DNA of 64,000 nucleotides from Thermoguttaceae bacterium. Its GTDB lineage: Bacteria > Planctomycetota > Planctomycetia > Pirellulales > Thermoguttaceae. Below, one piece after another: positions 36,146 through 46,044 of this stretch. The notes under the pieces are model-generated. The model was not told where the DNA came from and did no database searches. It saw nothing but the letters and a program-made list of their open reading frames with translations. Each line of letters starts with the position of its first letter. Within the stretch, counting starts at the first letter, position 1. The stretch spans positions 1 to 64,000 of the forward strand of contig JAFRXD010000043.1 in the NCBI GenBank assembly GCA_017441605.1, in the 5' to 3' direction. The position numbers and the translations under genes are program-made.

Positions 36146-36210
36146 CTCGTTCGTATCGAGGTGATTGCGCCGGGCGGAGCGAACGGCGAACGAAACAGAG
36201 GAGGAGATAA

Positions 36211-38166
36211 ATGAGAAACGCGAACGACTTGGCAAAAATCGAAGCTTTGGGACTATCGCCGGAGAGCGAGGGCGTCGTTTGGAACGACGAGGGGAGGCTT
36301 GTCCAACTGAAGATCAAGTTCAAGTTCACTAACGCGCTACGAAAATTGGACCTCTCGGGTTGTAGCGCATTGGAATGCCTCGAATGTCCAAAGAATAATT
36401 TGAGCGAATTGGACCTCTCGGGTTGTAGCGCATTGGAATGCCTCGAATGTCCAAAGAATAATTTGAGCGAATTGGACCTCTCGGGTTGCAGCGCATTGAT
36501 ACGCCTCATATGTACATCCAACGCGATACAAAAATTGGACCTCTCGGGTTGTACCGCGCTGGAAATCCTCAATTGTTCAGGGAATAACCTAAGTGAATTG
36601 GACGTTTCAGGTTGCTCGCGGTTACGGAAAATTTATTGCCGGGAAAATAGTAACCTAAGTGAATTGAACGTTTCAGGTTGCTCGTGGTTACAGGAAATTC
36701 ATTGCGACAATAACGCGCTACAAAAACTGGACCTCTCGGGTTATAGCGCATTGGAACGCCTCGAATGTCCAAAGAATAATTTGAGCGAATTGGACCTCTC
36801 GGGTTGCAGCGCATTGATACGCCTCATATGTACATCCAACGCGATACAAAAACTGGACCTCTCGGGTTGCGCGGACTTGCGAGTACTCCATTGTTACGGC
36901 AACGCGATACAAAAACTGGACCTCTCGGATTGCGCGGGCTTGCGAGAACTCCATTGTTCCGGTAACGCGATACAAAAACTGGATCTCTCGGGTTGCCACG
37001 AGTTGGACGAGCTCTCTTGTTCATCAGATAACCTAAGTGAATTGGACGTTTCAGGTTGCTCGCGGTTACGGAAAATTTATTGCCGGGGAAGTAGTAACCT
37101 AAGTGAGTTGGACGTTTCAGGTTGCTCGCAGTTACAGGAACTTTATTGCGACAATAACGCGTTACAAAAATTGAACCTCTCGGGTTGCACCGCGCTGACA
37201 ATCCTCGATTGCAAGAACAATAACTTGCGCGAATTGGACTTTTCCGATTGCGACAGATTGTATAAGCTTCACGGCGAAAACAACCCTTTGCTCGAAATCC
37301 GGTTTCCCAATTGCGATTCCCCGGAAGTAATCGACTGTAGTCGTTGTAATATAACGTATTTGTACATACCCGGCTACAACGCGCTTACCGAGATTCGCGG
37401 AGTCGAATTTCTTACTGAGCTCGACGCGGCGAATTGCGCAAATTTGAGAAAGATTGAATCCCACGGGGATTGCTCCGATCCTTTGAACGTTCCTGGGACA
37501 GGGATCTGGCGCAAAGAACGTCCGGGAAGGGGGGATCTCTGGCGTTTGGACGTTTCAAATTGCGAACGACTACTCTCGATCGATTGCGCCAATAATGACT
37601 TGGACGATTTGAACGTTTCAAATTGCGCGCAACTACGCTCGCTCAATTGCGCCAACAATTACTTGACAAAATTGGACGTTTCAAGTTGTCAATCGTTGCG
37701 AGAGCTTCGCTGCAGTGACAATGAACTTTTAGAACTCGACGTTTCGAATCTTCCAAATCTCCGCTCAGTATATTGCGTCAGAAACGATTGCGACAAATAC
37801 GGTCTTCAAAAATTGAACGCGACCGGTTGTTCAAAATTGGAGCGCGTTTACTGTCGCAATAACGCATTGAAAGAACTCGACCTTTCGGGATTAAAGAATT
37901 TGAGAATGCTGTTTTGCCGCGATAACGCAATAACGAATCTCAACGCGTCGGATTGCGAGGCGTTGCAACGTATGAGTTGTATCGGCAATGGTCTGCGCAA
38001 CCTCGACGTTTCCTCCGCGGTTAATCTAGAATGGCTTCTTTGTTACCCCGGCAACGAGCTTTCGCCGGGGGAAGTCAAAATGTCGGGGGACGAACGGCTG
38101 AAAGTTTTCCGCCCCCTCGACGCAAACGCGCCGCGCAAAAGAAACGCCGACCAAAAAGAGAACTAA
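36211..38166 (+). CDS. LRR protein, first of a tandem pair
   Basis: The 651-residue protein opens with the cap motif LAKIEALGLSPESEGVVWN. About 25 LRRs of 21-22 residues follow with the consensus LxxLDLSGCSALxxLxCxxN. The same cap precedes the LRRs of 38187 and, with changes, of 11589. No signal peptide is visible, so this one is probably cytoplasmic or exported by an unknown route. GAGGAGG precedes the ATG. Several repeats are identical at the DNA level. It lies 65 bases after the ARH gene on the same strand and could be read with it; a functional link is not shown. Confidence 0.82.
   Translation: MRNANDLAKIEALGLSPESEGVVWNDEGRLVQLKIKFKFTNALRKLDLSGCSALECLECPKNNLSELDLSGCSALECLECPKNNLSELDLSGCSALIRLICTSNAIQKLDLSGCTALEILNCSGNNLSELDVSGCSRLRKIYCRENSNLSELNVSGCSWLQEIHCDNNALQKLDLSGYSALERLECPKNNLSELDLSGCSALIRLICTSNAIQKLDLSGCADLRVLHCYGNAIQKLDLSDCAGLRELHCSGNAIQKLDLSGCHELDELSCSSDNLSELDVSGCSRLRKIYCRGSSNLSELDVSGCSQLQELYCDNNALQKLNLSGCTALTILDCKNNNLRELDFSDCDRLYKLHGENNPLLEIRFPNCDSPEVIDCSRCNITYLYIPGYNALTEIRGVEFLTELDAANCANLRKIESHGDCSDPLNVPGTGIWRKERPGRGDLWRLDVSNCERLLSIDCANNDLDDLNVSNCAQLRSLNCANNYLTKLDVSSCQSLRELRCSDNELLELDVSNLPNLRSVYCVRNDCDKYGLQKLNATGCSKLERVYCRNNALKELDLSGLKNLRMLFCRDNAITNLNASDCEALQRMSCIGNGLRNLDVSSAVNLEWLLCYPGNELSPGEVKMSGDERLKVFRPLDANAPRKRNADQKEN
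36346..36471. repeat. Two perfect 63-bp tandem repeats encoding one LRR each
   Basis: Units 36346-36408 and 36409-36471 are identical; a third partial unit starts at 36472. A larger block from 36472 to about 36540 recurs almost exactly at about 36791-36855 in the same gene. Exact repeats at this length point to recent duplication or gene conversion. Confidence 0.85.
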
Positions 38167-38186
38167 CGCGATCTAAGTAATTTTAA

Positions 38187-40145
38187 ATGAAAAACGCGAA
38201 CGATTTAGCAAAAATCGAAGCTTTGGGACTATCGCCGGAGAGCCGTTGCGTCGTCTGGAACGACGAGGGAAGACTTGTCGAACTGACGATTCCCAAACAT
38301 TGGATCGAGAGCAAAATTGGTAGAAACAAACGGTTAGTTTGGTTGGACGTCTCCGGTTGCTCTAGTTTGCGCGTTCTCGACTGTCGCGAAAACGGAGTAA
38401 TAACCCATTTGGACGCGTCCGGTTGCGCGAGTTTACAAGAACTCTATTGCTTTTGCGAAGGACATAACTATCTATCGTCGCTGATCCTCTCCGGATGCTC
38501 GAGTTTACAAAAACTCTATTGCGACGGTTCCATATGGAACGGCAATAATCTAACTTCGTTGAATCTCGCCGATTGCCGAGATTTACGAGAACTCTATTGC
38601 TCCAGTAGCAAATTATCGTCGTTGGATCTTTCAGGTCGCGCAAATTTACAAAAGCTTCATTGCAACGGTTCTCCGTTCGGCGAACTATTATCGTTAAACG
38701 TTTCCGGTTGTTGCCGTTTACAAGAACTCTATTGTTCCGCGAACAAATTATCGTCGTTGGATCTTTCAGGTTGCCAAGAATTACAAGCTCTCCATTGCGG
38801 TTTTAACGAATTGACGTCGCTGGATCTTTCCTGTTGCGCGCGTCTGCAAAAACTCTATTGCGGGGGAAACAATTTTTCTTCGCTCGACGTTTCCAATAGC
38901 GCGAGTTTGGAAATTCTCGATTGCGGACCGCGCGGGCAATTATCTTCGTTAAACGCGTCCAATTGCGCGCGTTTGCGTCGTATTATTTGTAACGACAGCG
39001 ATTTATCGTCGTTGGACGCGTCCGGTTGCGCGCGCTTGCAAACGATTGATTGCGGTCGCAACCAATTATCGTCGTTGAAAATTACCGGTTGCGAGAGGTT
39101 ACAAAAGCTAGATTGTAGCCGCGACCAAATGTCGTCGCTGGACGTCTCCGGTTTCGCGCGTTTACAAACGCTCTACTGCGACCATAACCCCCTAATAGAG
39201 TTAAATATTTCCGGTTGCGCGCGTTTACAAACGCTGCGCTACGACAATAACGAACAATTAACGAGAATCAAAGCGTCGGGTTGCGGTTATTTGGAAACGT
39301 TATATTGCGGTAATAATCAACAATTAACGGAATCCGACGTTTCAAATTACCCCGTTTTGAAAAAGTTTTATTGCGACGGGAGTAGGCAATTATCCGATTC
39401 GGATTGCGTTAATTTACAAACGTTGTCTTGCCAACGCAACGAACAACTTAGAGCGCTCGACCTCTCTAACTCCCCCAATTTACGAATACTCGATTGTTGC
39501 CATAACGAACGACTAAGAAAACTCGACCTCTCTAAATGTCCCAATTTAGAGCGCGCGCATTGCGCGAACAACGCGCGTCTAACCGATTTCGAATGTTCGG
39601 AATCGCCGCGTCTGAAATCGCTTCGGGTCTCGAACAACGCTCTGGCGACGCTCGCGTTGTCCAATTGCGACCAATTGATCGACGTTCAATGCAATAACAA
39701 TGGTTTAATCAAGCTCGAGCTTTTGAATTGCGATAACGTAAGGTATCTTAATTGTCGCGACAACTCGCTAAGAGAACTCGACTTGTCCAACCTTGAACGT
39801 CTCCGCGGGCTCGATTGCGGCGGCAATCTTTTAACCGAGCTCGACGCGTCGTTTAGCGATCGTTTAGTCAACGTTTGGCTCGATTCTTCGCTAAAGAGAT
39901 TGCGCGTATCGTCTCGCGTCTCTCGCGGATCGCGTCGTCCCATCGCGGCGCGCCTTCGTAGAAACGGCAAGTGGAACAAACTCGAGGTCGTCGATCGATT
40001 TGGCGAGTCGCTGGAAACGGACGTCGACGAACGTCGCGGAAAATTCAAGTTCTCGCCCGAATCGACGCCCATTAACGTTTTTTATTTCCTCGGGAACGAA
40101 ACGGTCGGAACGACGATTATCGAATCGGTCGAGTCGAAAGCGTAA
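38187..40145 (+). CDS. LRR protein, second of a tandem pair
   Basis: This 652-residue paralogue starts NANDLAKIEALGLSPES, nearly the same as 36211 in protein and DNA. Its LRRs follow LDxSGCxxLxxLYCxxN but are more varied. The last 80 residues are a non-LRR cap ending in FYFLGNETVGTTIIESVESK, which resembles the segment after the LRRs of 11589 (FKNGEVVGTTKINEI). No signal peptide is visible. The ATG is 20 bases after the previous stop and has no good ribosome-binding site, so translation may be coupled to 36211. Confidence 0.8.
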   Translation: MKNANDLAKIEALGLSPESRCVVWNDEGRLVELTIPKHWIESKIGRNKRLVWLDVSGCSSLRVLDCRENGVITHLDASGCASLQELYCFCEGHNYLSSLILSGCSSLQKLYCDGSIWNGNNLTSLNLADCRDLRELYCSSSKLSSLDLSGRANLQKLHCNGSPFGELLSLNVSGCCRLQELYCSANKLSSLDLSGCQELQALHCGFNELTSLDLSCCARLQKLYCGGNNFSSLDVSNSASLEILDCGPRGQLSSLNASNCARLRRIICNDSDLSSLDASGCARLQTIDCGRNQLSSLKITGCERLQKLDCSRDQMSSLDVSGFARLQTLYCDHNPLIELNISGCARLQTLRYDNNEQLTRIKASGCGYLETLYCGNNQQLTESDVSNYPVLKKFYCDGSRQLSDSDCVNLQTLSCQRNEQLRALDLSNSPNLRILDCCHNERLRKLDLSKCPNLERAHCANNARLTDFECSESPRLKSLRVSNNALATLALSNCDQLIDVQCNNNGLIKLELLNCDNVRYLNCRDNSLRELDLSNLERLRGLDCGGNLLTELDASFSDRLVNVWLDSSLKRLRVSSRVSRGSRRPIAARLRRNGKWNKLEVVDRFGESLETDVDERRGKFKFSPESTPINVFYFLGNETVGTTIIESVESKA

Positions 40146-40183
40146 CGCGACCGCTTCCGTCAATTCGTTATGATCGCTTTAAA

Positions 40184-40226
40184 CAAACTCTTGGAAGCGC
40201 CTATCTAGACGACTTCCAAGAGTTTG
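40184..40226. terminator. Hairpin between convergent genes
   Basis: A 14-bp perfect stem (40184-40197 with 40213-40226) with a 15-base loop separates the LRR pair from the Fn3 fragment. Confidence 0.6.
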
Positions 40227-40236
40227 TCGTTCGATA

Positions 40237-40791
40237 TTACTTCGCGACCGTCTCCGCCAAAAGGTCCCAGAATTCGTCAAAATCCTCGTCGAGGTAGTTC
40301 TCGAACGCGGCGTCGAGGTCGAGGACGGCGGAGGACGCCGGGGCGCCGGTCGTCGTCGCGGTCAGCTCGAGCGGGTCGGAGTCGGCGTAGCCGGGGGCGG
40401 TCGCTCTGATTCGGACGAAGTAGGCCGTTCCAGAGGTTAGACCGGAAATCGTTTTGGTTCCGGCGGTTGGATACGCCTTCGTTAGACAGTTCGCGAAGGT
40501 CGGGTCGGTTCCGTACTCGACGACGTACTTCGCCGCGTTGGGGGTCGCCGTAATCTTGGCGACGATCGCGGTTTTGGTCGTCGAGAGGGCGAGACCGGGG
40601 GTCGCCAGGACGCCTAGGAACGCGGACGTCTTTTTGGAGACCGCGGCGGTCCAAGCGGAGTCGACGCGGCTCGTTCCGTCGGCGAGCGCTTTGGCGCGGA
40701 AGTAGTAGGTCGTCGAGGGGTCCAAGCCGGAAATCGTTTTGGCGCCGCTCGTTGGGAACGTCGCGGTTTGGGAACTGGCGAAGTCGTCCAA
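40237..40791 (-). pseudogene. 3' fragment of an Fn3 surface-protein gene
   Basis: The frame holds one and a half Fn3 repeats (AKTISGLDPSTTYYFRAKAL, then KYVVEYGTDPTF) and the family C-terminus VLDLDAAFENYLDED. It matches the last 185 residues of the protein at 11589 but lacks the N-terminal motif, any signal and most of the Fn3 repeats. Homology starts abruptly within an Fn3 strand near 40800, about 15 bases after the stop of the Rpn-type gene at 40817. The ATG at 40791 falls inside the Fn3 fold. It looks like the remains of a gene cut off by the arrival of the Rpn gene. Confidence 0.75.
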
Positions 40792-40816
40792 TCCGTCCCT
40801 CGTTCCTCGCGGACGC

Positions 40817-41703
40817 TCAACTCCGCCGAAGTTCCGCCACTTTTCGCGTAAATTCCTCGGGCGTCATGCGCGCCTCTTCCGCCGCTTCGGACAGGGTAAA
40901 CTTGCCCTTTTGAACAAGCCCGGAGAGCATTAAGAGACCGCCTTCGCCTCGACCCTGACCAACGCCGGCGGTAAAGATCCGTTCGTTGTGTTCGTTCATT
41001 CGCGACTCGAAATCGGCGCGAGCCCAATCGATGGCGGCTTGTTGCGCGTTGGTAAACGATTCCACTTTTCGCCTCGCTTCCAAAATGCCGGGCGTTCTCT
41101 TTTCGTATTCGGCGAGAGTCTCCTCGCTCAAAAAAGGAAAACGCCCTATTGTGTCGGACCAATCTCGTAAAAACGGGGTTTTGAACCCTTGGACGCGCTC
41201 GCCCTCTCGGGGACGCGAACGTTAATAATCTTCAAGGCGTCGACGGAACGAGCCGTTTCAATCCCCGCGAACGTTACGCGCTCGAACCAGACGTCGGGCT
41301 TTTCGTCCCAAATCGGAAATCGAACAAAGCTAATCGACAGCGCCGGTTTAAGGTTTTTGTAAAGGACGCCGGTCTTGTACTGCGACGAGTACAAGCGAGT
41401 CAAATAGCAAATGGTTCGCTCGAGATAACCCTCTTGGGACTGCGATTGCATCTCGACGTTGATTTGCCGCCCCGTCTCGTCGACGACCAAAATATCGAGG
41501 ATCGTTTCCCTACTGTTATTGGAGTCCCCAAATTGGTGGGGATTAACGTAAACGATTTCCTTGACGAGCGGAAGTTCCGCCTCGATAAAAACCGCGTTGA
41601 GCAAACAAATCAATATCGGCTCGGAACCGATCGCTCCGAAAACGGGACGAAACGACGTATCATGCCAAAGCTCTAGCGTCCATTTACCGTTTTTTCCGAT
41701 CAT
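40817..41703 (-). pseudogene. Rpn-type PD-(D/E)XK nuclease-family gene with a frameshift
   Basis: Reading from ATG 41703 (GGGGAGAA 5 bases upstream) gives ELWHDTSFRPVFGAIGSEP, then LDILVVDETGRQINVEMQSQ (Asp and E-M-Q nuclease core), and ends at 41146. The second frame (40817 to about 41200) continues the family with FKTPFLRDWSDTIGRFPFL, EYEKRTPGILEARRKVES and the tail LSGLVQKGKFTLSEAAEEARMTPEEF. One added base in the C3 run at 41202-41204 or the G4 run at 41209-41212 (plus-strand view) restores a 296-residue protein. This is either an assembly error or a disabled copy. It has its own promoter at 41764-41792 and borders the Fn3 fragment. Confidence 0.75.
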
Positions 41704-41763
41704 AATGTTCTCCCCAACGCGTCGACGTCTCGCTCGGTCGGCAAAACTCGCGACGCTATCCTC

Positions 41764-41792
41764 ATTATATATATGCGAACGGAGGGCGTCAA
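41764..41792 (-). promoter_or_regulatory. Consensus sigma70-type promoter for the frameshifted Rpn gene
   Basis: On the minus strand TTGACG (reverse of 41787-41792) and TATAAT (reverse of 41764-41769) are 17 bases apart, about 60 bases before the ATG. Confidence 0.65.
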
Positions 41793-41891
41793 GCGACGGA
41801 CCGTTTCGATCGTTGAGATTATCGGGGCTTTTACAGTTTTCCAATGCCCCGCGCGAGATTTTTCAAAAAAAGAAGATTTTCGAAGTTTTTT

Positions 41892-41920
41892 TTGACTTCC
41901 AAACCTCTCGGGGCCATAAT
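41892..41920 (+). promoter_or_regulatory. Promoter for the large exported protein at 41972
   Basis: TTGACT (41892-41897), 17 bases, then CATAAT (41915-41920) lie 50 bases before the ATG. Confidence 0.6.
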
Positions 41921-41971
41921 ACGAGGGTCGGTTTAGTCCGATTCAACGACAAAGGCGTAGGAGATAGTGTT

Positions 41972-44900
41972 ATGAAGCGCGCAATGTTGCTCGTCGCTCC
42001 GCTGGTTCTCTTCGCGCTCGCGCCGGTCGCGCGGGGGGAGGAGAAAGTCGGGGAGCGACCTTACGAAATGGTTTGGGCGGGTCGCGACGCCGAGGTTCGC
42101 GAGCCGCTGGTCGACTTCGAGAACCTCGACGGCTGGCGCGTCGATACGAAAAACGCGGTCGCGAGTTTCGAGCGGAGCCGCGAGGAGCAGATGTACGGAA
42201 AGTACGTCGGGAAGCTGACGTACCGCAAAGGGGACGGAACCGAGGCCCCGGTCGTCGCGGTTCGTCCGCCGGACCCGATCCCGATTCCGAACGGGGCGGA
42301 GGTCGACGCGCTCTCCTGCTGGGTCGTCGGGAACAACTGGGGTTGGACGATCGATCCCAAGACGCCGCAAACCGATCTGTTCGCGCTCTTTAAAAACGCC
42401 GAGGGGAAAGAGGTTTCGATTCGCGTCCACACGATCAATTGGAAAGAGTGGTTCCTCTGCTATTGCGTTTTCGGTCCGGAAACGCGCAAAGCGCTCGGCG
42501 AGAAACCGACGTTCGACGGGTTCCGGCTGACCGGAGGAACGAACGAAGAGGATCGAACGATCTATTTCGACTCCCTTTGCGTCTTCAAAGAGGACAACAA
42601 GCCGCTCGAGTTCTCCAAGCGCGCGAAGCCGGGTATCGATCTGTTCGAAGGCCAGGATCTTGGGGTCAATAACGGCGAGGGTCGCCTGCCCTTCCCGACT
42701 CGCGAGGACACGATTCTGCCGGAATCGTCGCAAAACCTGTTCAAAGACGCGTTTCACTTCTACGGAGACGGCTGCGATTTCGCCTACGAAGGAACCGACG
42801 GGACGCTCGAATATTTCTATAATCCGAAGAGCGGAACGTGGAGCGACGTCGCGGCGCGATACGAGGGTGGAGAGCGGTTCTATCCATGCGCCGAGGGCGG
42901 AGTTAACGCGCTGATCGGCGAGGACGGTTCGGAGGAGCCGGTCGAGAGCCGCGAATTAGCCTCGTTCGGGCAGACGAGCGAGGGAGTTAAGGCGGTTTGG
43001 AATCTCAAATCGAAGAGCGCCGAAGCGAAAGTCGAATACCGATTTAAAATCAAGGGTAAGAGCCTGATCGTCGATACGATCGCGCTCGGCGGAAAAGTCC
43101 CGAGCGTCTCGGCGGGACGACTGGAAAACGTCTCCGACCCGCGCGTCTTCGCGATTCCTTATTATCTTTACGATTACGGTCGCCGCCCCGGGGTCGCGAC
43201 GTTCCGCCCGATCGACGCGAAAGAGGGCGCCAAAGCGCTCTTCGCCAGCGCGAATATCGACTGGTATCGCAGTTCCGCGTCGTATCTTAGCGGCAAGCAC
43301 GGGGTCGAGAGCTACGAGAAAGAGGTTCGGGTCGGAGAGCCCGGCGCGTTCAAAACGGAAACTCAAGAATTTACGGCGGTGATTCTTAACGGAAGCGCCG
43401 ACTATCGCGCCAAGACGGACGGAACGCGAAACGACGTTTACGAGCGATTTATCTTCACGATCTCGCCCGACTTCGACGAGACGCTGCCCTCGATTCCAAA
43501 TCCGAAGTCGCCCTATCGCGAAGTGGCGGGAAAAGGGGTCTGGCGCGCTCACGGCGCGACGACTCGCGACGCCGACAAAGCGTACTGGCGCAACGTTTGG
43601 CGATACGGCATGAGGCATATGATTATCACGGACCACGAGGTCTGCTGGCGAGACGAGGGCGAGTCGTTCACGTTCCGCACTAAGCCCGCGCCGAAGAAGG
43701 GCGGGGACGCCGGATGGTTCGATTACTGCCGCTTTATGCAAGACGAACTCGGTTTCGTTTACGGGCCTTACAACAACTTCACCGACTTCTCGCCGGTCAA
43801 CGAGTATTGGTCCCCCGACATGATCAACCGTTTGCAAGACGGGTCGTTACAGAACGCGTGGATGCGCTGCTACGCGCCGAAGCCGATTCGCGCGGTCGAG
43901 TACTGCGAAAAGCTGACGCCGATCAACGAAGAAAAGTTCCATTTTAGTTGCGCTTATTGCGACGTGCACTCCTCCGTTCCGCCTTGGACGAGAACCGATT
44001 ACGACCCGCGCGTTCCCGGCGCCGGAACGTTTATGTCGGTCTTCTATCCCTACGGCGAGATCTTCTTGCTGCAAAAGCGGAACTGGGACGGACCGACCTA
44101 TTCCGAGGGTCCGCACCACTGCTTCTACGCCGGTCTGACCGACGGAAATTACGCCCAAGACCAGCCGTACAATATGTTCAAGAACCCGTGGCTGCTCGAC
44201 TTCGACTTACTCAAGATCCATCCGCAAGAAGTCGACTTCGGCATGGGGAACCTCGGCATGTTCGCGCCGGGCTATGCCCCGAAGGACGACTCGGAGCGCT
44301 CCGCGTTCGTCGATCGTTTCCTCGCGGCGACGCTGGCGTTCGGGCACTCCGGGTTCTACGCCGCCGATTATGGAATGTGGTCGGCGACGCGCTCGTACTA
44401 TATGGTCCAACAGATCGCGTCGCGCTACACCCAGACGGAAGTCGAGTCGATTCGGTACTTCGACGAGGAGGGGAACGAGCTCGCGACGAGCGACGCGCTC
44501 GATATGGACGTCGTTAAACGAAGCCAAGTTTGCGTTCGATACAAGGACGGGACGGTCGTCGTCTCGAACGGCTCGACGACGGACGATTTGGTCGCGACGG
44601 TCGACGGGCGCGAGCTCAAATTGCCTCCGAACGGCTACGTCGCTTGGACTTCCGACGGGGCGATCGCGGTCGAGTCGACGACGTCCGACTCGGGGGCGCG
44701 ATACGACTACTGCGAATCGCCGGAGTACGTTTATATCGACGGGCGCGGAAGTTGGGTTCAACGCCCGCGCGCTTGCGGCTCGGCTCAGGCGGTCTTGCTC
44801 CAGAACTCGGACTCCAAGTTCGAATTGATTCCGATTACCGGAACGGAAGTCGGGTTCAAGCTCGGCGAGCTTTCCGACAAGGTCGAGGCGGTCGCGCTGG

Positions 44901-46036
44901 ACAAAGAGCGCAAAGAGCTCGGTTCCGCGAGCGTTAAACGAATGAGAGATTATATTTACGTCGAGCCGGTCGAAGGCGCGTTCTCGTACGAGCTCGCGCT
45001 CGAGAAAGGCGCCGGAGACGCGACGGAACCGAAAAGCGATCGATTCGAGGTCGCGCCGGGAGAAAAAGTCGCGGTCGAGGTCGACGGCGAGACGCGCGAG
45101 ATCGAAATCCCGCTCGACGCGGAACTTGGTCGCAGGATAGTCGACCTTGGGAACGGAAACGAGATCGATTTTCTCGTCGTGGCGCCGGTCGACGTTCGGA
45201 TCGACGACAAGACGTTCGGCGCGCCGGTTTTGGTCGTAAAGTCGAACGTCCCGAAACTCGAGGTTTCCGCCGAGCTGAAATGCGAGGAGGAGGTCTCGAA
45301 ACAGACTCTTTCGCTCGAAGAGCGCGGAACCGAGGAGAACTTCTTTTTCTTCTGGCCCGTCTCGGAAGAAGAGGGAGAGGAATCGGGCTCTTATAAGCTC
45401 GAGGTCAAATTCCCCGACGGTTCGAAGTGGGCGCGAGAACAAGAATTGACGTTCGTCAAGAAGCTCCGACGCGCCCAGTTCGTCGACTATCTGTTCGACG
45501 ACGGACGCGCTCAGAACGAGGCGAGAATTAAGGCGATTCCCTACGTCCAACTTCGCGGCAAGGAACCGAAGCGCGATTTCGACGGGACGAACGCGACGAA
45601 CTACGTCGGCGCCGTAATTAGCGGCGGTGTAACGAAATCGGCGCGATTCGTCCACCCGCCCTACGGAAAATTGGGAACCGGGCGCGTCCTCTTGCGATAC
45701 GATTTCGACGTTCCGGGGGAACCGACGGTATTTAGCCTAAGCGTCGGTCGCAAAGACGGTTCCGACGCGGGAGACGGAGTTAAGTTCCAGATCGCGGTCG
45801 CCGAGTTCGACGGAAACAAGTTGGTCTCCGAAAAGACGTTGGCGGAGAAAACGGTCGTCGAGTTCAAGTGGGACTCGCTCGAGGCGGATCTGAGCGACTA
45901 CGCGGGACAATCGATTTCTCTGCTGGTCGTTTCCGACCCCGGCGATAAAGACGACTCGACCGCCGACTGGGGCGCGATCGCCGAAATGAAGCTCGAAACG
46001 TCCGAAATGGATCTGATTCGGACGGTTAAAGAGTAA
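41972..46036 (+). CDS. Large exported protein, probable glycoside hydrolase, family not assigned
   Basis: From ATG 41972 (AGGAG 8 bases upstream) the protein has 1354 residues and a clear signal peptide (MLLVAPLVLFALAPVARGEE). The first 300 residues look like beta-sandwich domains (DALSCWVVGNNWGW). The central part (about 500-800) has features of a glycosidase TIM barrel: acidic and aromatic segments such as FSCAYCDVHSSVPPW, GPTYSEGPHHCFYAGLTDGNYAQDQPY and HSGFYAADYGMW. The last third has more beta-rich domains. I do not recognise the family; the layout resembles large planctomycete glycan-degrading enzymes. It converges with the opine-dehydrogenase-like gene, 8 bases apart. Confidence 0.7.
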   Translation: MKRAMLLVAPLVLFALAPVARGEEKVGERPYEMVWAGRDAEVREPLVDFENLDGWRVDTKNAVASFERSREEQMYGKYVGKLTYRKGDGTEAPVVAVRPPDPIPIPNGAEVDALSCWVVGNNWGWTIDPKTPQTDLFALFKNAEGKEVSIRVHTINWKEWFLCYCVFGPETRKALGEKPTFDGFRLTGGTNEEDRTIYFDSLCVFKEDNKPLEFSKRAKPGIDLFEGQDLGVNNGEGRLPFPTREDTILPESSQNLFKDAFHFYGDGCDFAYEGTDGTLEYFYNPKSGTWSDVAARYEGGERFYPCAEGGVNALIGEDGSEEPVESRELASFGQTSEGVKAVWNLKSKSAEAKVEYRFKIKGKSLIVDTIALGGKVPSVSAGRLENVSDPRVFAIPYYLYDYGRRPGVATFRPIDAKEGAKALFASANIDWYRSSASYLSGKHGVESYEKEVRVGEPGAFKTETQEFTAVILNGSADYRAKTDGTRNDVYERFIFTISPDFDETLPSIPNPKSPYREVAGKGVWRAHGATTRDADKAYWRNVWRYGMRHMIITDHEVCWRDEGESFTFRTKPAPKKGGDAGWFDYCRFMQDELGFVYGPYNNFTDFSPVNEYWSPDMINRLQDGSLQNAWMRCYAPKPIRAVEYCEKLTPINEEKFHFSCAYCDVHSSVPPWTRTDYDPRVPGAGTFMSVFYPYGEIFLLQKRNWDGPTYSEGPHHCFYAGLTDGNYAQDQPYNMFKNPWLLDFDLLKIHPQEVDFGMGNLGMFAPGYAPKDDSERSAFVDRFLAATLAFGHSGFYAADYGMWSATRSYYMVQQIASRYTQTEVESIRYFDEEGNELATSDALDMDVVKRSQVCVRYKDGTVVVSNGSTTDDLVATVDGRELKLPPNGYVAWTSDGAIAVESTTSDSGARYDYCESPEYVYIDGRGSWVQRPRACGSAQAVLLQNSDSKFELIPITGTEVGFKLGELSDKVEAVALDKERKELGSASVKRMRDYIYVEPVEGAFSYELALEKGAGDATEPKSDRFEVAPGEKVAVEVDGETREIEIPLDAELGRRIVDLGNGNEIDFLVVAPVDVRIDDKTFGAPVLVVKSNVPKLEVSAELKCEEEVSKQTLSLEERGTEENFFFFWPVSEEEGEESGSYKLEVKFPDGSKWAREQELTFVKKLRRAQFVDYLFDDGRAQNEARIKAIPYVQLRGKEPKRDFDGTNATNYVGAVISGGVTKSARFVHPPYGKLGTGRVLLRYDFDVPGEPTVFSLSVGRKDGSDAGDGVKFQIAVAEFDGNKLVSEKTLAEKTVVEFKWDSLEADLSDYAGQSISLLVVSDPGDKDDSTADWGAIAEMKLETSEMDLIRTVKE

Positions 46037-46044
46037 TCGACGCG

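Noticed and set aside
36346..40145. CRISPR-like repeats in the LRR genes
   Set aside because: The 63-bp periodicity is that of 21-residue LRR codons and is wholly coding.
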